DNA from: CAZWKQ01 sp964634005
GTDB taxonomy: Bacteria; Bacteroidota; Bacteroidia; Bacteroidales; JACABE01
DNA: 64,000 nt
Assembly: GCA_964634005.1 (NCBI GenBank)
Contig: CAZWKQ010000007.1
Span: 1 to 64,000 of the forward strand
Reading direction: 5' to 3'
The notes below the pieces were generated by a model. It was given only the letters and a program-made list of their open reading frames with translations. It was not told the DNA's origin and ran no database searches. The position numbers and the translations under genes are program-made. Position 1 is the first letter of the stretch; each line of letters opens with the position of its first letter. Shown one piece after another: positions 35,495 to 43,340 of the stretch.

Positions 35495-36635
35495 AATAAA
35501 TATTGTACACATTTTCAATAAAACCGAAAAACGGTTTCGATGTGTTTAGCTCTGTAGTCATCAAAAGGATTATATCGTATTTTTCAATATTTTCTTTATC
35601 TTTAGTATGATCGACATACTTTGCATTTTCGCCCCAAATATCAGGATATATTGTTGTATTATAATACCAAAACTCATGCTTGTTAAAAACTTTGTCGGGA
35701 ATTTTACTGTTAAATATACTCCAGTAATAACTATCCGCTATCGTTAGCACATTGGGTTTTAATTTACCTAAGCTGTCATCAAAAACTATTTCAGGATATG
35801 CCATAGTTTCGTGTGGAAGTTGAAATAATAAATTTAACGTTTGTTCAATATCAAAATCTGCATCTTTTATTTTATTGGTTGCATTTATTTTTTTGATGTG
35901 AAAGTTTACAATATCAATATTTCTTGTTTTTTCGATAAATTTTAGTAAAGTATCAGTAGCTAAATACATTCCGTAAGTACTCCAGTGTACGCCATATTTT
36001 GGGAATAATGGAAATTGCGAGGTATCTTTCAAAGTTTTAAACCAAGCATTCAGATCGAGGTGGTTTATATTCAGTAATTTACATTTATTACTCAAGTATT
36101 CATAATTTGAAATAGATTTATTTTTGGGCTTATATCTGTTTGGAATAAACTCAGGAAAATAACTTGCTTTGCCGGGTTCAAATACAATAATTAGATCGAT
36201 ATTTTTATTTTTTTTCAAAAAATCCTGAAGTTCTTTAGTCCTTTTCAAAACTCTGTCTAAAGAATCGGCTCCTGCAAAATTTTTACCCGTATAATCGAGT
36301 ATATAGCCCTCTTCGTATAAACAGTCGGATAAACCTACTACTACGTTTTTTGCATTACTTTTTTTAAAAAAACTGTAATCAATCTGATTATTTAATCGAA
36401 TCAAAAAATTTCTGAATCCAAAATTAGCTTCTATGCTTTTATTGAAATTAGTTTGAAATTTTTCGTTAAACCAACTTTTCCAAGTAAACCATTTTAATTC
36501 GGGTTTGTCAATGTTTTCGTATGCTCCGTGAAGTGGTTTAAAATTAAAAATAGTGAAATACGACTGAAAAAAAGGCAGAAATAAAATGCCCATTATCAAT
36601 AAGTAGATTAGCCGTTTTATAAATATATCTCTCAT
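35478..36635 (-). CDS. AlgX/AlgJ-like SGNH acyltransferase/esterase-like protein
   Basis: A 385-residue protein with one N-terminal membrane segment (about 8-26), the rest periplasmic. The fold markers of the AlgX/AlgJ/DltD-like SGNH family are visible: VVVGLSDCLYEEGYI (block I region), KYGVHWSTYGMYLATD with the catalytic-type His217, and LTIADSYYWSIF with Ser302. The usual Asp two residues before the His (D-x-H-W in AlgJ/AlgX) is replaced by Gly215. It is the third gene of a minus-strand operon, 4 bp after the MBOAT gene, a pairing that O-acetylates exported polysaccharides. The overlap with the histidine kinase gene is end-to-end and needs no sharing of function. Confidence 0.82.
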   Translation of the reverse strand: MRDIFIKRLIYLLIMGILFLPFFQSYFTIFNFKPLHGAYENIDKPELKWFTWKSWFNEKFQTNFNKSIEANFGFRNFLIRLNNQIDYSFFKKSNAKNVVVGLSDCLYEEGYILDYTGKNFAGADSLDRVLKRTKELQDFLKKNKNIDLIIVFEPGKASYFPEFIPNRYKPKNKSISNYEYLSNKCKLLNINHLDLNAWFKTLKDTSQFPLFPKYGVHWSTYGMYLATDTLLKFIEKTRNIDIVNFHIKKINATNKIKDADFDIEQTLNLLFQLPHETMAYPEIVFDDSLGKLKPNVLTIADSYYWSIFNSKIPDKVFNKHEFWYYNTTIYPDIWGENAKYVDHTKDKENIEKYDIILLMTTELNTSKPFFGFIENVYNIYFKQAN

Positions 36636-36639
36636 TTTG

Positions 36640-38061
36640 CTAAAATCTGAAATAAATAAATGGATTAAAACCGGATGTAGCCAGATTAGCCAGACAAACT
36701 ATTAAAAGAATTACTGCAATAACAGATTTATAAATGGAAAATCTAAAGTTTAAAGCAGTTTGATAAAGAAATTTCTCGGCTTTTAATCCAATATTAAAAA
36801 TCGAGATAAAGGAGAATATAAAGCCTAAAATAAAAATAAACCTGAATTTAAAGTCGAAGTAATAAATATTTTCTTTAAAGTCGAATGAAAACAGCTTATG
36901 AATAAATTCAAATGCAGTGTTAATACTTTCAATTCTGAAAAAAGACCAACCTACTAAAGTTATTATAAAAGTGATTATTACTGCAGGAATTTTACCAATA
37001 CTGTTAAGAAATTTCAGTAAAAAGAGCCTGTCGGCGATCAAAAACAAGCCATGAAAAGTTCCCCAAGCGATAAAATTCCAGGAAGCACCGTGCCACAATC
37101 CTGACAGTAAAAATACTATCCACAAATTAATATATAATCTCAGTTTGTTTACTCTGTTTCCTCCTAATGGTATGTAAAGATAATCGCGCATCCAACGACT
37201 TAATGTAATATGCCACCTTCTCCAAAATTCGGTAATGCTTTGCGAATTATAAGGGTTATTAAAGTTTTCGGGAAAAACAAAACCAAGCATTCGAGCCATT
37301 CCTATAGCCATATCAGAATAACCCGAAAAATCGAAATAAATCTGAAAAGCATAAGCAGTTATTGCTATCCAGGCTGTAACACTGTTATAATCATCTATAC
37401 CTAATGCAAATATCTTATCAACCTCATAGCCTAAAGTGTTGGCTATGAGAACTTTTTTCGAAAGCCCGATAACAAATCTGAAAAAGCCCGATAATTTATT
37501 ATCAATATTTTCATTATTCTTTCTATTTGTTATTTGATCGGCTATTTCGTTGAATCTTATTATTGGTCCGGCTATCAATTGAGGGAAGAAAAGAATGTAA
37601 AGTGCATAATCAATAATATTTTTCATCGGAGGTTTATCTTTTCTGTAAACGTCAACTATATAGCTTATTTCGTGAAATGTAAAAAATGATATCCCTATCG
37701 GTAAGGCTACTTTTGCAAAATTTACTGTTTCGAACCCGAAAAATATTAAACTTTGATTTAAATTGTCGATAAAAAAATTAAAATATTTAAAGTAAAGAAG
37801 AAAACTAATATTAGTTGTAACAGCTAATGCAAGCAATATTTTACGTTTTTTCCCCTCAGCATTGTAAATAAACTTAGCCATAATAAAATCAAAAACAATG
37901 CTGAAAAAAATTATAAAAATGTATTTTGGACCACCCCAAGAGTAAAAGATAATACTTGCGATAACTATTACAAGGTTACGCAGTTTGTAAGGAGATATGT
38001 AATATAGAAGAATAAAAAAAGGGAAAAAGTAAAGTAAAAACAGTATGCTGCTGAAAACCAT
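36640..38061 (-). CDS. MBOAT family O-acyltransferase (AlgI-like)
   Basis: A 473-residue integral membrane protein with about 11 membrane segments. The AlgI-type opening VFSSILFLLYFFPFFILLYY is followed by SWGGPKYIFIIFFSI and FFPQLIAGPIIRF. The catalytic His is His324 in LLSGLWHGASWNFIAWGTFHG, and a second conserved motif is EFWRRWHITLSRWMRDYLYIP (His284). MBOATs of this kind move acetyl groups across the cytoplasmic membrane for polysaccharide O-acetylation, with an AlgJ/AlgX partner. That partner is the next gene. Its ATG lies 1 bp after the stop of the large cargo protease gene, so translation is almost certainly coupled. Confidence 0.92.
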   Translation of the reverse strand: MVFSSILFLLYFFPFFILLYYISPYKLRNLVIVIASIIFYSWGGPKYIFIIFFSIVFDFIMAKFIYNAEGKKRKILLALAVTTNISFLLYFKYFNFFIDNLNQSLIFFGFETVNFAKVALPIGISFFTFHEISYIVDVYRKDKPPMKNIIDYALYILFFPQLIAGPIIRFNEIADQITNRKNNENIDNKLSGFFRFVIGLSKKVLIANTLGYEVDKIFALGIDDYNSVTAWIAITAYAFQIYFDFSGYSDMAIGMARMLGFVFPENFNNPYNSQSITEFWRRWHITLSRWMRDYLYIPLGGNRVNKLRLYINLWIVFLLSGLWHGASWNFIAWGTFHGLFLIADRLFLLKFLNSIGKIPAVIITFIITLVGWSFFRIESINTAFEFIHKLFSFDFKENIYYFDFKFRFIFILGFIFSFISIFNIGLKAEKFLYQTALNFRFSIYKSVIAVILLIVCLANLATSGFNPFIYFRF

Positions 38062-38062
38062 A

Positions 38063-41000
38063 TTATTTTGTGAGTATCAACTTGTAAGAAAAAATGCGAT
38101 TATTTATATTTACTTTGCAAAAATAAATACCTTCGCTAAAATTACTTGCATTCCACTTAAATTTATGGTTTCCTGCAGACAAATTATCCGAATTAATAAT
38201 ATCGCTTAATTTTCTCCCGTAAATATCAGTAATTTCTATTGTTACATAACTATTTGTTTTTAAGTTAATTGATATTTCAGTAGAATTATTAAAAGGATTA
38301 GGGAAACACTTTATTTCAAAATCAGAATCGAAATCTTTGATATTTGAATAATCCATTACAGTCAGGTAAACAGGAACGGTGGTTTGTTGAATGAAATTTT
38401 GGTTTATGACCAAATTGCAATTGTAAGTTCCGGTTTGCAACAAAGTTCCATCGAATTGTACTACAATTTTTTCTTGTGAATTAGCATTTATTCCGCCTAT
38501 ATTTGAGTTCAATGATGCCCAATTTACTGGCGATCCGTTATTGAGTTTCAATGCGTTTTCGTATAAAACCATGGCATTTCCGGCATTGCTTATATGAATT
38601 TCGGCAGTATCAATTGTATTTATTTCTATTGTTTTGTTAATTATAGCAGGATTAATGACAATATTGGGGTTTGCATCTCCGAAAACAGGAAATATAATAT
38701 TGTCCAACCATGCACAATCGGCTCCTGTACTTACAGAGTAATCTTTAACATAAGACCACTTAAAAGTGCGATTGCCGGCACTAACGGCAAATGTTTCCTG
38801 TGACCAATCCATTTCCCCGTCCCATCTGCCTTTTTCAACTCCGTCGATATAAAATGCAAGATAGTCGTAGTTGTGATTAGTATTATCTCTTTCACACGAA
38901 ACTTTACGATGAAATTTTATGAATCCGTCAGAAAGAACATATTGGTTTATAATAAGTGATGAAGTTTGACTATGAGTAATTTTTCCCGATTTAGCAGAAT
39001 AATTGCCTTGATATTTCAAACTGTCAGAAGTAAACCAATTTAAATTACCGGCGTGAGTCCAATTAAATTTCGAGAAATTATTTGTTTCGAAATCCTCCAT
39101 TATACTACCCATTTGAATAAAAAAGTAAGTTTTGTATTGATAATTATTACTTCCTGAGATATTGGCATTTATAACAATAAGTTGATTTTGAGGTATTGAC
39201 GGAGAAACAGAAATAATAAAGAAAGCGTTTTTACTGGAATATGGTTTTATGGTATCAATATATGAAGTATTTGGATTCAGGTTTATATAAGGATTTGATG
39301 ATGAAACATTAAGAGTAAGATTAGTAGCGGTTGCTCCTCCTATGTTTTTAATTTCGAGCATTAAAGCTGCTGTTTCTCCGGGTTCTAATGTATTGTTATT
39401 GCCGTCAACTACTGTTACAGTTCCGGTAGAAAGCAAAAATGCATTTACTCTGTACGAAAAATCTTTCTGAAATGTATCGTTAGCAGTGATTATTTTACTT
39501 TTGAAATCAATAAAATGACCGTCTAAAACATTATTTTTAACATAAAACTTAAAGGCATTTAAAACTGTAATACTATCATTGGCATTTATATTTCCGAGAA
39601 ATTCATAATTGTCGGTTATAATAATGTTAGTATCAGATGATTCCAGTTTCATGTTAGAATTTAATACAGTAAAATTTGATATATTTTTTATTTTGGCACT
39701 AATAAAAACTGTATCGCCGGCATGAATAGAAGTGTCGCCTCCGGCATTAACGAAAAAATCAACAGTTAATCCATAAGTTTTAAAAGGAATACTTCTTGTG
39801 TGTGAAATATTATTGTTGTCGGTAACGGAAAATTTGATATTAGTATTGTAGTTTTTCATTGGCTTTGCACTGAAAAGTCCCGAACTACTCAGAAACATAT
39901 CTTCAGGGTAATCGGGAGGGGTTAAAACAATTTTTCTTTCAATATTGTTTGTTAAAAATTTATTTGAAAGCCCTGTGTAATAATAATTTACTAAATCTCC
40001 GCCGGATAATGCCGAAATCCATGAACTGTTTATATTAATATTTCCGTAATAAAATTCAATTTTACCATTCGAAAATAGTTTCAAAGCAACATTAACATAA
40101 GAACTTGACTGTCCGCTAACTCCGGCTTTCCATGATATTAAAGCGTAATCGTTACCTGCTTCATAAGATACCTTTTGCCCTGTACCGTAAACCAAGTCAG
40201 CATAAAAGGGAGCTATAATCCTATGGCTTCTGAAAAGTAAATCGGCATCTATCAAGTATGGGAATGTATATAAAGAATTGTCGAACTTAATAAACCCATC
40301 AGCATAAACAAATATCTGGTTGTATGATTTGCCAAAAAATGGGAAATTAAAATTCAGGTTTTGAACGGCATAACCACTGTTACCTGTATTCAGAGTAATT
40401 GGTAGCGAAGCAGGAAAGGCAGCATTAACAATACTTTCGTTATAATCTAAATACAAGCTCCATTTATAAGGTTGTTGGCCGTAGTTGGCAGTAAGTTGAT
40501 GATTGTAAGTAGAATATATCTTGGCAAATAAGCTGTCTTGATTAATTAATATTTTATTGAAAACTACAGGTTTTATAATAGAAAATCTGGAGGTGTCGTT
40601 GTGATTAAGTGCGTTGTTTGTACTGTTGAATGGGGTTTCTATTGGTGATGTACTGGTGTAATCCATTAATGAAAAGCTATTCAATATACCTGAGCCAATA
40701 TTTGTAGGGTCTTTTTCTATGATTTCGAGAAAAAACTTTGCTTGAGTGCCTACATCAATATAACTTAGAAGTGGCGAAATATCTAGTCCGAATTCAATTG
40801 TTTGTGCCGACTCAATTGTATCGCCAAGCATTCCTATACTTGCCCCCTGATAATTAAAAATAGGGAATTCCATTCTATATGCAGGTCTTATGTCGTTAAT
40901 ATTCTGACTAACACCTGCTATTACTTTAACTTGATTTCTTCTGTTGTGTTTCAGGTTTATCTTAAATGTCATCTGAGGATTCTGATTTTGTTTGGCATTT

Positions 41001-41992
41001 ATAACATAAACGGTAGAATTCCATATTCCTCCATTTGAGATCCCATCGGCAAGAGCTTTGTACATCATATACGAAAATCCCGAATTTCCCCAGGATGTTC
41101 CTGCGTATCCGTTTACAATTTTTAATCCGCCTATTTCCCAATCTTTAACATTTACAACTCCATCTCCGTTTATATCGATATTGTTTGTATATTGACCGTC
41201 ACCGTTGAAATCGAATCTAATTGAATCGTTGTAACCGACAATTGTCCAAGCATGTGACGGGCTATTGCCCCATGTTGATATAAGAGCTTTACCTGCTTCG
41301 GGAGTTCCGGTAGGAAGAGTTGTATTTGGCGAACAGTATTGAGCATAAAATCCTGCAAGGCCGCCGGTGGTACTTCCTTCTAAGTGGTCGAACAACCATG
41401 CCTTAAGATTATAAACTCCTTCCGGCGAATCGCATCTGATTGAGTAAACTCCATCGAGTCTGTTTTTCATAGCATTATAATATTTCTGATATCCAGTCAT
41501 CCAGCGCTTTTCGCCGCCTGTGTTTAGGGCACCGCCGTAATCGGTTACATTTGGAGTACCGCAAACCCTTGTAACTTCCCACGATTCGAAAAAACTTACA
41601 CCTGTGTAATTGTAGGCATTATTGTAAAAATTCCAAGCAAAATGTGTAGGATATTGATTATCTGGCAACAATGCTGAAAGATTTCTTAATCTGTCGATTT
41701 CGTATGTAAACATAAATGCTTGTCCTGCAGTTTGTCCGCATTCATATCCGCTTTGATAAGTTACCGGTCTGAAATATATTTTTGTTGAATTATCGACAAA
41801 TACAGGAAGTATAAGTGTTTGTGTCTTGTAATTATCAGGTATATATAGCGAAGGTATATTTGATAATTTTATTGAATCAAATAATGAAAGAGGTTGGGGA
41901 TTATACTCTTTATACTTCTTTGATTCATCTATTTGTGAAAATGCTAAGAAAATGTAATTACTAAATAAAATAAAGAATAGAATTTTTTTCAT
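38063..41992 (-). CDS. Large papain-like T9SS cargo protease with EF-hand loops and sorting domain
   Basis: A 1309-residue secreted protein starting at MKKILFFILF (ATG 41990-41992), with a signal peptide to about residue 20. A C1-like peptidase domain contains the catalytic Cys85 in QSGYECGQTAGQAF, His247 in SPSHAWTIVGYND and an Asn near residue 303 in YAGTSWGNSGF. Two dockerin/EF-hand-like calcium loops (DFNGDG and DINGDGVVNVKD, about 261-283) lie between His and Asn. Ig- and CARDB-like beta domains (about 480-960) follow, then a gingipain-like adhesin module (EDFETNNFSKFNWTHAGN). The C-terminal T9SS sorting domain has CFPNPFNNSTEISI and GIYFCKVNINNR. It leads a three-gene operon with MBOAT and AlgX-like genes. 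Substrate unknown. Confidence 0.85.
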   Translation of the reverse strand: MKKILFFILFSNYIFLAFSQIDESKKYKEYNPQPLSLFDSIKLSNIPSLYIPDNYKTQTLILPVFVDNSTKIYFRPVTYQSGYECGQTAGQAFMFTYEIDRLRNLSALLPDNQYPTHFAWNFYNNAYNYTGVSFFESWEVTRVCGTPNVTDYGGALNTGGEKRWMTGYQKYYNAMKNRLDGVYSIRCDSPEGVYNLKAWLFDHLEGSTTGGLAGFYAQYCSPNTTLPTGTPEAGKALISTWGNSPSHAWTIVGYNDSIRFDFNGDGQYTNNIDINGDGVVNVKDWEIGGLKIVNGYAGTSWGNSGFSYMMYKALADGISNGGIWNSTVYVINAKQNQNPQMTFKINLKHNRRNQVKVIAGVSQNINDIRPAYRMEFPIFNYQGASIGMLGDTIESAQTIEFGLDISPLLSYIDVGTQAKFFLEIIEKDPTNIGSGILNSFSLMDYTSTSPIETPFNSTNNALNHNDTSRFSIIKPVVFNKILINQDSLFAKIYSTYNHQLTANYGQQPYKWSLYLDYNESIVNAAFPASLPITLNTGNSGYAVQNLNFNFPFFGKSYNQIFVYADGFIKFDNSLYTFPYLIDADLLFRSHRIIAPFYADLVYGTGQKVSYEAGNDYALISWKAGVSGQSSSYVNVALKLFSNGKIEFYYGNININSSWISALSGGDLVNYYYTGLSNKFLTNNIERKIVLTPPDYPEDMFLSSSGLFSAKPMKNYNTNIKFSVTDNNNISHTRSIPFKTYGLTVDFFVNAGGDTSIHAGDTVFISAKIKNISNFTVLNSNMKLESSDTNIIITDNYEFLGNINANDSITVLNAFKFYVKNNVLDGHFIDFKSKIITANDTFQKDFSYRVNAFLLSTGTVTVVDGNNNTLEPGETAALMLEIKNIGGATATNLTLNVSSSNPYINLNPNTSYIDTIKPYSSKNAFFIISVSPSIPQNQLIVINANISGSNNYQYKTYFFIQMGSIMEDFETNNFSKFNWTHAGNLNWFTSDSLKYQGNYSAKSGKITHSQTSSLIINQYVLSDGFIKFHRKVSCERDNTNHNYDYLAFYIDGVEKGRWDGEMDWSQETFAVSAGNRTFKWSYVKDYSVSTGADCAWLDNIIFPVFGDANPNIVINPAIINKTIEINTIDTAEIHISNAGNAMVLYENALKLNNGSPVNWASLNSNIGGINANSQEKIVVQFDGTLLQTGTYNCNLVINQNFIQQTTVPVYLTVMDYSNIKDFDSDFEIKCFPNPFNNSTEISINLKTNSYVTIEITDIYGRKLSDIINSDNLSAGNHKFKWNASNFSEGIYFCKVNINNRIFSYKLILTK

Positions 41993-42122
41993 ATAAAAAG
42001 GATTGAAATAGAAAATATAATCAACAAATTTAGAATTTTTTACATAAACTTCACACAAAAAATAATTTAAATTTTTTTATTCCGGATTATATTGCTAATT
42101 TCGTAAATAAAAAAATACATTT

Positions 42123-42614
42123 ATGAAAATTGAAAAAAATAAAGTCGTTTCATTGGAATATACATTGAAATTTGATGATGCAGAAGGCGAAATAATTGAA
42201 GTAATTGATAAATCTGACCCTGAAGTTGTTTTAATAGGTCATGAAATTTTATTCGATAAGCTCGAACAGAAATTAATCGGATTGAGTGAGGGTGACAGAT
42301 TTGAGGTAACTCTTAGCCCCGAAGAATCTTTTGGTTTATACGATGAAGATAATATTTTTGAAATCCCAAAAGAAAACTTTTTAGTTGACGGCAAGTTCGA
42401 TGAAGAGCTAATTTATGAAGGTGCTATTATTCCAATGGAAGACAAAGATAATGACATCCGTTCCGAAGCAATAGTTCTTGAAATAAGAGACGATAATGTT
42501 CTTCTCGATTTTAATCATCCGTTAGCAGGAGAAACACTCCACTTCGAAGGTAGTATTTTATCAGTCAGAAATGCTACTAAAGAAGAAATTGAAAACGAGG
42601 ATGTATTGGATTAA
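42123..42614 (+). CDS. SlyD-like FKBP-type peptidyl-prolyl isomerase
   Basis: A 163-residue soluble protein. The FKBP core with KVVSLEYTLKFDDAEGEIIE is interrupted by an insert-in-flap (IF) domain, as in SlyD (about residues 63-125; RFEVTLSPEESFGLYDEDN), and resumes at LDFNHPLAGETLHFEG. It lacks the metal-binding His-rich tail of E. coli SlyD. It catalyses proline isomerisation and acts as a chaperone. It is a single gene. A TAATTTCG at 42096-42103 could be a weak -7 element. A strong inverted repeat lies 65 bp after its stop. Confidence 0.9.
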   Translation: MKIEKNKVVSLEYTLKFDDAEGEIIEVIDKSDPEVVLIGHEILFDKLEQKLIGLSEGDRFEVTLSPEESFGLYDEDNIFEIPKENFLVDGKFDEELIYEGAIIPMEDKDNDIRSEAIVLEIRDDNVLLDFNHPLAGETLHFEGSILSVRNATKEEIENEDVLD

Positions 42615-42678
42615 ATAATATAATCAGTCCCAAAAAAAGTCTAATCAATTGATAAACCAATAGGTATTTTGATATTTA

Positions 42679-42720
42679 ATTATTATAGCCCATGAAAATT
42701 AATTCGAGGGCTATAATAAT
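42679..42720. repeat. 13-bp perfect inverted repeat
   Basis: ATTATTATAGCCC (42679-42691) and GGGCTATAATAAT (42708-42720) are exact reverse complements around a 16-base loop. There is no T run on the plus side, so it is a poor terminator for the FKBP gene. It may be a subterminal hairpin of the decayed IS200-type element to its right, or a weak bidirectional terminator. Confidence 0.7.
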
Positions 42721-42838
42721 AACTGTTTTAATGGTTAAAAGCTCAATAGAATTAAGCTTTTATACAATAAAATATTGATAAACGTCATTTTGTCAACTAA
42801 AGAAAAAATCCATTAATTAAATCTGCTGTTGAATATAA

Positions 42839-43015
42839 AATAAGCAATTTATTGAATAACATACCGGATATGCAGTTTATTCTGTTTCGAAATCTGTTTA
42901 CGAAAGGGGTTTTCAGTATATTTAAAACCAAAAACAACATCGTACAACAAATACATTTCAACAAGAGTATGATGATTTTTTTAATTGTATGGATTTGATA
43001 AAGGGAACTATATGA
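42839..43015 (+). pseudogene. Decayed C-terminal fragment of an IS200-type (Y1) transposase
   Basis: In one plus-strand frame the translation reads NKQFIE, stop, HTGYAVYSVSKSVYERGFQYI, stop, NQKQHRTTNTFQQEYDDFF and ends at a stop at 43013-43015. From memory this follows the C-terminal pattern of Bacteroidota Y1 transposases (GY-A/G-F-S-x-S-x-S, then YI-x-NQ-x-x-HH and TF-x-x-EY). Two in-frame stops and loss of the N-terminal HUH part make it non-functional. The match is by recognition and not by alignment, so it should be checked. Confidence 0.6.
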
Positions 43016-43340
43016 AATTTTGAATAATATGCTTAAAATTTAGCCACTATCCAATAGATAAAATAGCCATTATTTAAAAAGGTTAAAATCTTTCAGAAAA
43101 TATTTAACGCTTTTCTTGTTTTTACTGACATATTTCATTATATTTGAGTTTTGTTTTAAAAAAATAAAATTGTTTCGTTTTTGGGACATTTTTATATTTA
43201 TTTATCTTAAAATTTATATTATCTTAAATATTTAATATATTGAAAAATAATCTTTTATGTTTTAATAAATGTTAAATATTTTAATTTGGTAGATTTTTTG
43301 ATAAGTAAATATGTTACAAGGTGATTTAAAAAAGCAATCA

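Larger units (their letters stand above)
42615..43340. other. Gene-poor 0.7 kb intergenic region
   Basis: No intact gene on either strand. It contains a 13-bp perfect inverted repeat at 42679-42720 and the remnant of an IS200-type transposase at 42839-43015. The last 250 bases before the beta-helix cargo gene are extremely AT-rich; TAATTTGG at about 43279-43286 is one mismatch from a -7 element and could serve that gene. Nothing else recognisable was seen. Confidence 0.7.
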
